In this document: positions 45,751 to 56,405 of the stretch, piece by piece
How the letters are laid out: each line of letters begins with the position of its first letter
How positions within the stretch are numbered: the first letter of the stretch is position 1
NCBI GenBank assembly: GCA_014529385.2
Contig: CM043944.1
Span: forward strand, 45,268,268 to 45,332,267
Length of the DNA stretch: 64,000 nt
Direction of reading: 5' to 3'
Source: Adiantum capillus-veneris
Taxonomy: Eukaryota > Streptophyta > Polypodiopsida > Polypodiales > Pteridaceae
The notes under the pieces: model-generated
Database searches by the model: none
Seen by the model: the letters and a program-made list of their open reading frames with translations, nothing else
Told to the model about the DNA's origin: nothing
Position numbers and translations under genes: made by a program

Positions 45751-46903
45751 TCTTCTCTCTCTTTTTGGCAATGACTAAGTGTTGCTCGCTTGATTCTTAG
45801 AGATTGGCAGGTTTCTTAAGCTATTTGATTTTCTCTCCATTGATCTTGAGGTTATTCACCACTGCTCCATAGGGGTGATGTAGGCAATGATTTTCATTGC
45901 AAGCAACATCTCTCGAAACTTGCAAGACAACACTGTAGCCATCTCCCACAAAGTTTACTAGTGTATTCATATCTTTGAAACGTGCAGTGGATTTTGTTAT
46001 AGGGTGTTTATTAGGATACCTCCTTCCATTCAAAGATTTAGGTTTTTCTACATGGCAACCTAAGCATATCTTTGTTGGCTGTAGACATAGAGTCCCTACA
46101 ATTTTTCTTGCTAAGTAGCTAATACTCTCACGAAAGCTCTTTGTGGAGATGATATAATTCCCTCCAATTCCCTTCCTCTCTCATGGAAGCTCTTTGTGAA
46201 TATGGGAATTGAGACATGAAGGACAAGGGGCTATTGAGAAAGCGGGAAATGGAGGACACAATGTTTCATGTTTGCAGTTTAAATTATTTGAAGCAAATGC
46301 AAGGTTATCTACACAGAAAGAGATATGACAAAGTGACATTCAACATTTGATGTGTAATGAGAAAGAATGTCTTTTCCCTAAAGTATGATAATGAGAGTAT
46401 CTATTAGTCAGTGTGCACTCACGTTTTTAAAAATTTTAAGAATGCTCAGCTTGCCAACTTAGAATAATCTGAATTGGCTCAAATATGGGATCATCATTTG
46501 GATTAAGAGGCTACCCCTATTGATTGTGAAGTGTGGAGTAAGAAGAGCGAAGTCACCATTGCCATTGGGCTTGTCTGAAATGAAAGTGAGTCTTGAACTC
46601 TAGATTGGGTGTGTGTGTGTGCGCGCGCGTGCGCGGTGCAGCCAGTGATTGCACATTTGATCCAGGTGAAAGACATGACACGATACGGGGGTGGGGCAAC
46701 CCACTCGAAGTTTGGCAGTAGGAAGCAAGTACACGGCTTTGTACATATTGTAGTCTTTTTTGGTTTGCTCACAATTTTGTCTAGTGTTTGTCAGGTTTTG
46801 CAATTGGTAGAAGAATAAAGTAGTTGTTTGGTTGAACATGAATGTTCAGCAAGGGGGTTGGGCAATGATGGTGTATCCAAAGTGTGTTGACCCTAACAGA
46901 GGG
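45751..46903. other. Unannotated flank with GT/GC microsatellite
   Basis: No gene recognised. A gtgtgtgtgtgtgcgcgcgcgtgcgcg tract lies at about 46608-46636. The last bases, gaggg, are the left target duplication of C2. Confidence 0.4.
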
Positions 46904-47225
46904 TGTAAAGTGTGAGCTTTGTCCTAAGGTGTGAGTCAAGGAGAGGAGAGTGGATTTATCCCACATACTGTGGAGCAAGGCTATAGAGATACTTAAAGCT
47001 CATTTCTTGAATGAATAAACAACAACTCTATTTTGCACTACATGCTTGTCCATGGTGAGCTTGTGCTAAGCTAAGTCAATACTCAAGATTGTGTTTATGA
47101 GTCCAAGCTAATCCTATCTTGGAACCTAATTCACTTGAGTGATAATCTTGCTTACACACACACTCACACATTGACACTATGTTTCTCTTTCATCCACCCT
47201 AGCTAGCACGATCCCATTCCTAACA
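46904..47225 (+). repeat. C2 5' LTR (322 bp)
   Basis: TGTAAAGTGTGAGC...CATTCCTAACA. Matches 60295-60600 closely. It supplies the uninterrupted reference for the T insertion site: gagc followed by tttgtcctaagg. Confidence 0.9.
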
Positions 47226-47227
47226 AT

Positions 47228-47239
47228 TGGTATCAGGGC
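47228..47239 (+). other. C2 primer-binding site
   Basis: TGGTATCAGGGC, differing at one base from the TGGTATCAGAGC used by C1, C4, G2 and the short element; two bases inside the LTR. Confidence 0.85.
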
Positions 47240-48825
47240 TATGGTGTGCTAACTAGGTTCATTAGTGTGCATTTGTGTGATTAGCACTCTCTAATCTTTA
47301 TTTGCATCATCTGACTAATCCCAATCCCTGATCGCCACTTGGGCAAGAGCATGCTCCACTACCCTATGGCGATTAGGTGAAGGGGAACTCGCATTTAGCA
47401 TTGGTCGTATGTGCAATTCCTCAATTAATGTGAATTTCATAGTCATTTTGACCTACTTTGTGTTCGTCATCAACCCTTTTTTGCATTAGCATTTCTCTCA
47501 TTGTATCATTTAGTTGCTCTGCAATTTTATGTGTGTATGAAGCCATCATCAAGAGCTTTCCATCGACTGTCTCCTTGTTCGAGTCCGACTTCGTTAGTGC
47601 ACTTAATCATCTGATCAAACTTGCTCCATTAAGTGCATTATTAGCTTATGTAATTAATCCCTGCAGTCTGAAACTGAGAGAGAGAGTGTGTGTGGGACTT
47701 TTGCAACATTTAGCTGGTCAAAGTAGTAGGTGGAAGAAAAAACAAAAGGTTTTCTTTTTTTGTCTACTGCTCTATCGAGAGCACGTGTGTATCTCTCTAA
47801 ATTTGAGAGGTTTTAATTTACTTTTGAGGCTAAAGGAATGCTGGCCCACTTCTACCTTGGCTCATCTACATAGGTCGTCCCACTGCTGCTCACTATATGT
47901 TTTGCAAGTCTTGTCCTTTTTTGTTGGCCCGCATCCTTCTCTTCTCAAGCCTTCATTCGGTGCTACTGAGCTCGTCCTATGCACCTCAACCTGTGCGTGA
48001 ACACCTGCTCCTCCATGGTTCAGCATCACCACCCCTTGCTTGTAATCCACAGAGCTGCTCATGGCCTGTCTTTTGTGGAAAAGTATTGAATGCCTGAAGA
48101 GACTGCCCTTGTCAAATTGCTGCACACATAGCTTGCTCGATGACTGCCCTAGTGCCCCTACACCTGCTTATTCTACCCATGCTTTGCAGTAGACAGTGGT
48201 GTTAATCCTGAGTCATCACTACTCTGCCATTAGTTCTACCTTCACTCATCGAGTCACTTGCCTACGGCCCTGTACCAACTCAACCTTTGCAATATGGTGG
48301 AAGCTCTTGGTGCTGACTGCGTTACACCTACCTACTGCCATTCACCATCGCTATGTGTCGTCAACTACCCACACCCTTGTTGAGGCATTGTAGCAGTGTT
48401 TAAAAGCGACCCCTCTTGCCCTAGCATTGCTGCTCGCCATCATCAGCATCGCTTCAGCCCGCCGATCTACTATTTGCATCCCATCGCTTGTGCCGGCTTT
48501 GCTTTGGTGGCCCAGCTCGTCTCGGCTCATGACACATGCGGCTTGCAACCAGTTAGCTCGCCATTCATCGGCTACACGACACTTGCAACCATCTACTTTT
48601 TTCTTTTTTAATTTTAAAAAAAAAATCACCTTGAAAGCTCAAGGTTTGGCTCTCACGGCCGAGTTCTTTTGAGAGTTTAAGCCTCCCTCACACAAAAGAG
48701 TTATATCCTCTGTCACACAAAAGAGTTATATCGCTCCCGTTTTCAAATGTATGCAACATAATTGCTTAAAAGCATATTAACATCCCACTTTTGTTGCAAG
48801 ATTGTGCACAAAGGAACTTTAGTAT
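47240..48825. other. C2 internal non-coding region
   Basis: No retroviral domain is recognisable. An open frame at 47458-48000 has no family features. A 20-bp direct duplication (cacaaaagagttatatc) lies at about 48692-48733. This stretch may be decayed gag sequence or leader. Confidence 0.45.
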
Positions 48826-49347
48826 ATGATCATGGGTTCTAGACACTGCCTGCACAATAAGTGTATGGTTAGACCGCCCATCACTATGAGCACACACACA
48901 AGCAAACAAAATGTAATATATGCATGTTCTACACCATTAGCTAAGAAGGGAGCAGACTTGAAATTTTGGACCAATGAAGATAAAAGAAAAGGAGACGACA
49001 ACGATACGACAAATGAAGATGATGATGTGGGGAATGTTTCATCATCAAAGAAAATATTTGTGAAGAGTGACTTCATTTGTAAAGGTGAAGAGGTGCTTCG
49101 CAAATCAAGTGACAAAGGTTACATAGCAAAGGACTATCTATCATCGAAGCCTTGCAACAAATGCAGTAAGAAGGGACATCCTCTTTCTCGGTGCTACTCA
49201 AATGGAGGCAGTAGCAGTGGAGAAAGCAGCAGCAATAGAAGCAACAACAGAAGCAACGAAGGCAAGAGACATGACAGAGGATCAGCTCACATAGTAGAAT
49301 ACAAAAAGGACGAAGACAAGAGCAGCGTTTGGGAAGACCCATTTTGA
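48826..49347 (+). pseudogene. C2 gag C-terminus with zinc knuckle
   Basis: The 173-residue frame carries an intact CX2CX4HX4C motif (CNKCSKKGHPLSRC) after an acidic segment, and a Ser/Asn/Arg-rich tail. It is the only retroelement domain between the LTRs. No start region or capsid domain is evident upstream, so it is scored as a fragment. Confidence 0.7.
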
Positions 49348-49379
49348 AGATGCAGACTCTCTACTTGTAGGGGAGGACT

Positions 49380-49560
49380 TTTTTTCCTGTGTGGATACCA
49401 GCTTATCATTCTGTGTGGACATCACCATCCTTTGTGGATTTTTCTTGTGTGGATTTTACCATCCTGTGTGGATATCACCATCCTTTGTGGACTTTATTTT
49501 CCTGTGTGGATATCACCATATTATGTGGATTTTGCTAGCATGTGTGGATCATACATCTTC
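49380..49560 (+). repeat. Tandem repeat of a ~20-bp tgtgtggat unit
   Basis: About nine imperfect copies of tgtgtggatatcaccatcc or tttgtggatttt spaced 18-22 bp lie immediately before the polypurine tract of C2. They may stem from slippage during reverse transcription. Confidence 0.8.
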
Positions 49561-49596
49561 AGTATCTTGTCATAGTCCAAACCTCAAGGGGAGGAT

Positions 49597-49610
49597 TGTA
49601 AAGTGTGAGC
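49597..49610 (+). repeat. C2 3' LTR, first 14 bp
   Basis: TGTAAAGTGTGAGC directly after the polypurine tract, identical to the first 14 bases of the 5' LTR, then the left terminus of transposon T. Confidence 0.85.
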
Positions 49611-49643
49611 CATTAGGAAATTTCAGAGGTCATTTGGAGGGCC
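49611..49643 (+). repeat. T left terminal inverted repeat
   Basis: Starts CATTAGGAAATTTCAGAGG and ends GGAGGGCC. The reverse complement of 60262-60294 differs at three positions, all A/G transitions. Similarity stops abruptly after 33 bp. Confidence 0.85.
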
Positions 49644-49964
49644 ATATGAAAAGAGAGAAAAATAGAGCGCGTCCAATGAGCACGAAGGCTACGTTACGTA
49701 GGAAAGTACGTGGAAAGACTCAAAAAATAGGAAAATAGCATAAAACTTTCACGAATCTAGGATTGTAGCATCGTAATTTCCTTCCTTTTACCGAGCTTTT
49801 AGGTGCTTGCATGTGGTCCCACTTCTGATATTCTCTTATGGTCATTAACGTACTGGAGGGTGACCATTAAGCCCGCACAAGATATTGGAATTCTAAAACA
49901 CTTTTCCTCCATTAGAATGCTTTCAAAGTGAATCTCCCTCCACTAAAGCTTTTCTCTGAGAGCT

Positions 49965-51325
49965 ATGGCTTCCACGTCTTCTCGCCCAAGAAGCTCCAGG
50001 TGTTTACTGTCTCCCACACCAACAACCAACAATTGCACTTTGCCTAGAAGGCCAAGTAGTAGCATATCCTCAATTACAATATCAACTTCAATAAGTGCAG
50101 AGAACCAATGGGTTGGACAAAGGATAAACAAAGGTTCATGGGTCCTCATGCAACCAAGAAGACCCAAGAGGTCTAGTGGTATCAACGTTTACCGCTCAGC
50201 ATGGAAGGCCAGAGTGTTGGATTTCAAAGTTGAAATCGGCAAAAGATCTGTAAAGGAAGTTCTTGTTCAACATGTGTTTACCCATCCAGAGGTGATAGCA
50301 AACGGTGGAAATGTATCAGATATACATCAACCACGTTGCAATTGTAAGTACTCTTGACATGTGAACCAACTGATACTCTCATTATAACTTTTCTTATATA
50401 TTTTGCAATGTTTCTCCCGCTTGTTATGAGCAATGTCTCCATTCTTCACAGCTCAATTACATTAGATTTGTCATTTTTACTTATTGATACTCTTAGTTTA
50501 ACTACTCTTATATATATTGCAGATGTTTATCCCTCTTCTTATGAGGAATGGGAGCCTGTGGAGTGCATAATAGGCCTCTTCCATGTTGTTCATGTCCACA
50601 TTGGTTCTCTACAGTATTCAGGGAGGAGGAGCAAAAGATTGGCTGATGAGGGAATATTTTTTTATGACCACTTCTACCAACTCAGCTTAGGGAATAAGAA
50701 TGGCATGTTGGTGAAAGTGCCTCTACCAACCGATTGGAACATTGTGGACTGGCCAGTTCCCGAGGAAACAATGGTGGAGGTAATGCGAAGTAAGCTCTAC
50801 AAGGATATACAGAGGTCTCTACGTAGCTCTATTCCCACCAAACTGGTTAGAATTGCAAACTTTTGTCCTGTCGCACACTTCATAGAGTTGTTTCATAGCT
50901 ATAACATCCGTGTTACGAAAACTATGTTCATGTGCAAGTCATTTCAGCAGTCATCTTGTAACAAACTTCTTGACAGAGGATGGTATGTAAAGGAAGAGAT
51001 TAGTTTACGGTGGGAGGTCGCGCTTGATACTCTAGTTGTCAAGTACATGATTGCAAGCCAATCACTGCTACTCTCGTTTTGGTATATGCGATCACAAATG
51101 CTCAATGGTAAGTACATTCCTATGGACCAGGTTTGTGCAAGTTTGGAAGATAATCCTGCTGTGGATGTGGAAGTGATTGATAAAGAGCATGGCCTACTGT
51201 TGGTGGTTACAATAAGGGAGCTATGCAGTCTTCAGCATTTGCGGCATGACATAATTGAAGAGTCAATGAACAAGGACCTATCAGATTTTTCCTTTTTCCT
51301 AGCTGGCCGTAAGGTGATGCGGTGA
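49965..51325 (+). CDS. T gene A: 393-aa protein of unknown function
   Basis: Two exons (49965-50343 and 50523-51325) join in phase through a gtaagt donor and a tatattgcag acceptor. The ATG is 354 bp inside the left end of T. Residues 1-45 are Ser/Thr/Pro-rich. Residues around 48-80 (GQRINKGSWVLMQPR, YRSAWKARVLDF) resemble the start of a chromatin-reader type beta domain, a guess only. The second exon has a mixed alpha/beta composition (PVECIIGLFHVVHVHIG, VKVPLPTDWNIVDWPVP, VDVEVIDKEHGLLLVVTI) with scattered Cys but no zinc motif. I recognise no family. It converges on gene B, whose end is 258 bp away. Confidence 0.62.
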
Positions 51326-51583
51326 AGGGAAAAAGATATTTTGTGCAAAGAGTTGGATGGTCGGGTTGAAGTAGTGTCAATGTAACAGATATTCTTGTGA
51401 ACCCAAGTGTATACAAATGACTTTCAATACATGAAGTTTATTGAGCTCATTTGTCAATTGTGCCCTGTGAAAAAGTGTGCTTGAAATACATTTCTTTACC
51501 ATGTCAAATCTCTCTCTCTCTCTCTCTCTCTCTAACATTCTCTCTCTCTCAATGTTAGACAAGACAAAGACATGATAGAAGAG
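51326..51583. other. A-B convergent intergenic region
   Basis: AT-rich 3' flank shared by genes A and B, with (CT)n stretches at 51509-51532 and 51540-51551. No coding sequence. Confidence 0.6.
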
Positions 51584-54380
51584 TCATCTTAATTCATTAG
51601 AAAGTACAAACTCGTCCGTGAACAATGGACTGAGATACAATTTCTGTAAGTATGGAATCAGAATGTCTTCAAGGTAAAAATCCAAGGAATGCCCCTCGAA
51701 AGAAGGTGGTGAGATAGTTGTTCCTGGCGGATTTAGTTCTCCCTTTTCAGGAGTATCATCAATCAGTAGTGTATTAGTTGCATCAAAGGGTACACCGATT
51801 TGGCTAAACGGTTTGTACAAAAGAGGTAAGTGTGGTTTTTTAGGGTGGTAGTGGCCCTCAACGGTAACGCATTTTCTTTGATCATATAAAAAGGCAAAAT
51901 CTGACGTGTGAGCGTCGCATACACTGCAAACTATTGTAACTAGTGGCGACAAGTTTTGCCTTTGCATTGAAGACCATATGGCAACTCTGAAGCGCGGAAG
52001 ATGAAACTGAATAAATTCCTTGGTTGCTGGACGAACCACGACTCGACAAGTTCCCATCCGAAACGTTTGCAAATCCTCAAAGGGTTCTGTGTCACTGAGA
52101 GGCACGCGCATCAACAGCAATCCATTGACGTCCAAGATAATCAACCTCTGTAAAAGCTGACAAGTACATATAAGTAGTTAGAAGCTGAACATATTTTGCC
52201 ATACTTGAATAGACATTACCGGAACAACCGTATCTACAGGTAGCAAGGGTCCATACTGGGTCTCTGTAGTGTTGATGTCGTTGTTGCTCTCCTCTGCTTT
52301 AGCTTCATCATTCACATCTTCATAGTCATCATTCACATCTTCATCAGGGGTCTCCCCCATGGCTCTTTCTGCCTCATTTAAGATTTCCTCCAAGGTCTTT
52401 TCCTCTCCCTCGGTTGACCGGCTTGCCTCATACATCCTTGCCTGATCCATATCAGTTTGCTCATCCCTAGGCCTACTTTCCTCATCCATATCCTTTTGCT
52501 CATCTATAGGCCTGCTTTCCTCATCTTGGGTTTCAGCCATAGGCTCTTTTGGCTCCTCCACTGGCTGACTTGGCTCTTTCATTGTTTCCTCTGGTTGTAC
52601 ACTAGCACCTTCCATATGCTCATTTGACCTTTCCTCATCCTCGGCTCTTTCATCTTCTGCTGATATGACCCCCTCGGCCCGTTGTGATTCCACAGTATCG
52701 GATGCAGGGGTTTGTCGTGGTGGCACGTCATGTATTGTTAGATCAATAGTGCGGTCATCCAAGCCACTATCTTCAAGCTCTCTGAGGCTAGACATAGTAA
52801 GCAGGTGTTGTATTAAACTTACCCGGTATCTTTGCAAATAATCATATGTGTAGTTTTTTAAAGCACTCTGCAAAATTGAAAGACCACATGGTGAGAATTC
52901 TTTTATAAACTAAACCAAACCTAACTGAATGCATTGCCAAATGGTTACCTTAGTCATGAAAGGTTTTAATGCAAAGTAGCTTTGCATGACATATTTTCCA
53001 TGGAGAAGACATCTCCAGCCGCAAGAATTTCCATCGGTTTGATTTGGGAGAGGTACATCTTTGATTGGGGCCTTGTATAGTTCATACCTTCCACATAGCT
53101 TGCCATAGGCAAGCAACAACCTCTTTATAAAACTGCACAAAGCAATGTCAAGATGTTAGCATGAGGCTTCAAATTTACATGGATATCTATAAGAAACACT
53201 TTCTGATACAAAACACTTACAACCTAATTTCAGGGTGGGTTCCTTTTATTGAATTGAACACCAACACTGCTGGTTGGTCAACATCAAGGCATATGAGACT
53301 CCAGTGATGGTTGTTCTCATATGGAAAGATGATGACAGTAACTTCCAACATAGCACAGTGGAGAAACCAACTCTCAAAGGTCCCAGATGGACTGTTCTTT
53401 TGTCTAATAATCACTAACATTTGTGGATCAAGAAGAAACACCTCTGTGTGGGTGTGCAGTGGGAGTTGACTTTTGATCAGGCTGCAGAGACTTTACCTGA
53501 GTTAGCAAACCTATTATTTGAGTTTTCAAAGCTAGCAAGATAGTAACACTTACTTAAGACAAGCATAGATAATTGTGTCTGAAATCTGAGCATTTAGATT
53601 CTGCAATAAATTAATGTCCACTTTTTCCAGAGCTAGCTTTCTGGCTCCATCTACAAATGGTATCTCTGCAAGCAAACCATCCTTCATTGAACGTAGATTT
53701 TCTTGATTGCTTGCCTCTATGGACAGGGTCACATTGCATTCTGTTTGCCTCTGGGACTCCACTTCTACTTTTGCTTTCTCCTTAAGCTCTGTTTCCCTCA
53801 TGTCCTCTGTTTGGCGAGCAATAGTCTCTGCCCTTGCCCTTGTATTCACATCATGTGTGACATCTACAACTGTGAGTTGTGGCACTAGCTCAGGGGGGTA
53901 TAACAAAATTTCCCTCATTTTCTTATCCCTGCAGACATTGGGGACCAGTAGTTTGTCATACCTCCACCTTATTCTTTTTAGTGTCTCACTATCTTTGTCC
54001 ATTATAGTAACCCTGTGCGCATGGGCTGCAACAATGGTGATGTCACTGAAGTACTCCAGTAGGAAGTCCTCTGCTGCTTCTTGTAGAGCCATTAATGCCA
54101 CCACTTTCCACCTTTTGGTGCCCCAGGTAGCTTCTTCACATATGGACCTCACCATCCTCTGAAAGGGCAGCTTTGGTATGCATAAATCTACACATTTCTG
54201 TGCCTTTCTGATTTCTTTGAAAAGTCCCATGCAGGTTTGTAACTTCTTCACCCTTGGACCTTTCAGAATTTTATTGGGTTTTCCAGGTCTTTTCTTTGGG
54301 GTTGCAGATCTGCTACTTGCTTTAGCTGCTAATCCTGGTCCCTTGCCTGCCTTCCTTGCAGTGGCTTTTGTTCTAGCCAT
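51584..54380 (-). CDS. T gene B: CENH3-like histone fold, Ulp1 protease, FCP1 phosphatase fusion
   Basis: Five exons (54380-53554, 53481-53224, 53132-52949, 52867-52220, 52147-51584) total 2,481 nt, an exact 827 codons with every junction in phase. Residues 1-50 are a basic tail (MARTKATARKAGKG). Residues 52-141 are an H3 histone fold (LFKEIRKAQK, IPKLPFQRMVRSI, HRVTIMDKD). Loop 1 is one residue longer than in H3, and RWKVVALMALQEAAED with FSD resembles CENH3 rather than H3. Residues about 150-250 are a charged linker. Residues 255-423 are Ulp1/C48: His335 before Trp, Asn352 where Asp is usual, Gln393, Cys399 in DGNSCGW. Residues 424-639 are Glu/Asp-rich. Residues 640-826 are FCP1/NLI-IF HAD-like (LDVNGLLL at 644, second Asp replaced by Asn; LLIDDTPEK at 766). 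Expected in the nucleus. Exon calls are by eye. Confidence 0.82.
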
Positions 54381-54401
54381 TTCACTGTATACAAAAAGAG
54401 G

Positions 54402-54453
<52 letters not shown>

Positions 54454-54501
54454 TTCTATAGCTTAGCATATTTAAATAGAGAGAGAGTGAGAGACTCCCA
54501 T

Positions 54502-54562
54502 TACTAAAGGTGCGCGTGGAGCATGTTTTGACCTCAAAAAACACCTCCGAGCGCCGTTAGTA
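54502..54562. repeat. T palindrome 1 (61 bp)
   Basis: Arms tactaaaggtgcgcg and gagcgccgttagta are imperfect inverted repeats enclosing about 30 bp. Confidence 0.75.
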
Positions 54563-54650
54563 TAAGGTAAAAGAAAGACTCACTCTCTCTCTTTCCCCCG
54601 CCTTACATCCTCTCTCTATAACACTCACACATACACTGGTCGATGCACAA

Positions 54651-54710
54651 TACTAACGGCGCGCATAGAGACATGCACACCGGTTATGCCTCTCTACGCG
54701 CGCCTTTAGT

Positions 54711-54713
<3 letters not shown>
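54651..54713. repeat. T palindrome 2 (63 bp)
   Basis: Arms tactaacggcgcgcatagag and ctctacgcgcgcctttagtg; the best-preserved stem of the four. Followed directly by (GA)n. Confidence 0.8.
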
Positions 54714-54759
<46 letters not shown>

Positions 54760-55672
54760 CTTTGTGTGTGTGTGTCTGTATTTGTGTGTGTGTGTGTGTC
54801 TGTATGTGTGTGTGTGTGTATGTATGTTATATTTGTGTCTCTGTGTGTTTGTGTGTATGTTATATTTGTCTGTATCTGTGTGTGTTTGTGTGTGTATGCT
54901 AGATTTGTGTGTCTCTGGGTTTGTGAGTGTGTGTCTTTAGTGTGTATGTTATATTTGTCTGTTTCTGTGTGTGTGTGTGTGTGTGTGTATGTGTGTGTGT
55001 GTATGTTTTTTTTGTGTGTCTGTGTGTTTGTGAGTGTGTGTGTCTGTGTGTGTGTGTGTGTTGTGTTTGTGACTGTATGTGTGTGTTGTTTGTTAAAACA
55101 GAGCTAGATATGCAATATATTGTGACAGAAACAGAGAGAGAGAGATAGAGGAAAAGGAAGAGGGAAATTTCATAAGCAGAGGGAGAGAGAGAGAGGGCCA
55201 AACCTCCTGAGGACGCAGACCTTCGTTATGTCTAAGATGGGTAGGCTTGCTGTCGGAGACGTAGACGACGGCTCTCTCTCTCTCTCTCTTTCACTCACTC
55301 TCTTTCACGAGGTGTGGTTTCTCTCTCATGACCCCTATATATGACGTACAAAAGTATACGGTCTCAATAATGACCGCACGTGTGACAACATGCAATTATA
55401 CTCTATTTTATAGTAACACGTGGGGCGCCGCCGTGTGTATCCGTTATAAGTATGATTTTGAGAGAGAGAAAGAGAGAGAACAATAGAGAGAGAGAGTGAG
55501 AGAGAGAGAGCCTCATTACTGCCAGAGAGTGATAGAGAGACAGAGAGAGAGAACCATAGAAAGAGTGAAGGAGAGAGAGAGAGACAGATTGAGAGAGAGA
55601 TAGAGAGAGGGACTCCTTACTCTCAGAGAGAGAGAGGGAGAGAGACAGAGTCAGTTTGACAGACAAAAAGCA

Positions 55673-56011
55673 ATGGAGGAGACACCTCCCTTGGAGTTTC
55701 TACAAACCCCACCAACAAAAGGTGATCTCTCACTCTTTCTCTCTGTATTTCCAACAGTTGGTACAAATTGTGTGTGTGTGTGTGTGTATGTGTGTAAACA
55801 AAGAAAAACCCAGACTGTTGTTCAACACACACAGACACCTCAACACATACTTCCATAGACAGAGACACACACACACACACACATACACACAGACACACAC
55901 AGAGAGACATACACTCTCTCTCTCCCTCCCCTCTCTGTCCCCGTTACTAACGGTGCGCAGAGCCAACCAAACACTGGCTGCAGCTCTCTCCGCGCGCTTA
56001 TAGTATAGTTA

Positions 56012-56079
<68 letters not shown>

Positions 56080-56162
56080 GTACTTAAGGCGCGCGTAGAG
56101 AGTTGCAAAAAGTATGTTGTCGTCCTTGCGCGCCTTTAGTACAAAGAGACACACACACACAC

Positions 56163-56198
<36 letters not shown>

Positions 56199-56252
56199 GC
56201 ACACACACACAGAGAGAGAGAGAGAGTCTATGTGTATTTTTTTAATGTTCTT

Positions 56253-56306
<54 letters not shown>

Positions 56307-56356
56307 GTTTTTGTTTGTGCTTTGGAGAGAGACAGATATATATATATATATATATA

Positions 56357-56405
<49 letters not shown>

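Larger units (their letters stand above)
54396..55672. promoter_or_regulatory. Divergent B/C spacer, microsatellite-rich
   Basis: About 1.3 kb between the divergent starts of genes B and C: (CT)n 54403-54451, (GA)n 54713-54759, (GT)n-rich 54762-55090, and (GA)-rich 55440-55655. Two palindromes lie in this spacer and two more in the first intron of C. GA/CT tracts are common in plant promoters and can bind GAGA-binding factors; a promoter role is inferred from position. Open frames here are simple-repeat artefacts. Confidence 0.5.

Noticed and set aside
49597-49610. Chance 14-bp match instead of an LTR start
   Set aside because: It directly follows a polypurine tract, equals the first 14 bases of the 5' LTR, and the rest of the LTR resumes at the other end of T with matching flanking duplications.
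54330-54380. Gene B N-terminus as an ordinary host histone H3 gene
   Set aside because: The fold is diverged at many core positions and the frame continues in phase into a Ulp1 domain; canonical H3 ends shortly after the fold.
54766-55107. Open frames rich in Cys/Val or Thr/His over the GT tract
   Set aside because: They are direct translations of (GT)n and (CA)n and occur on both strands; no domain or start context.
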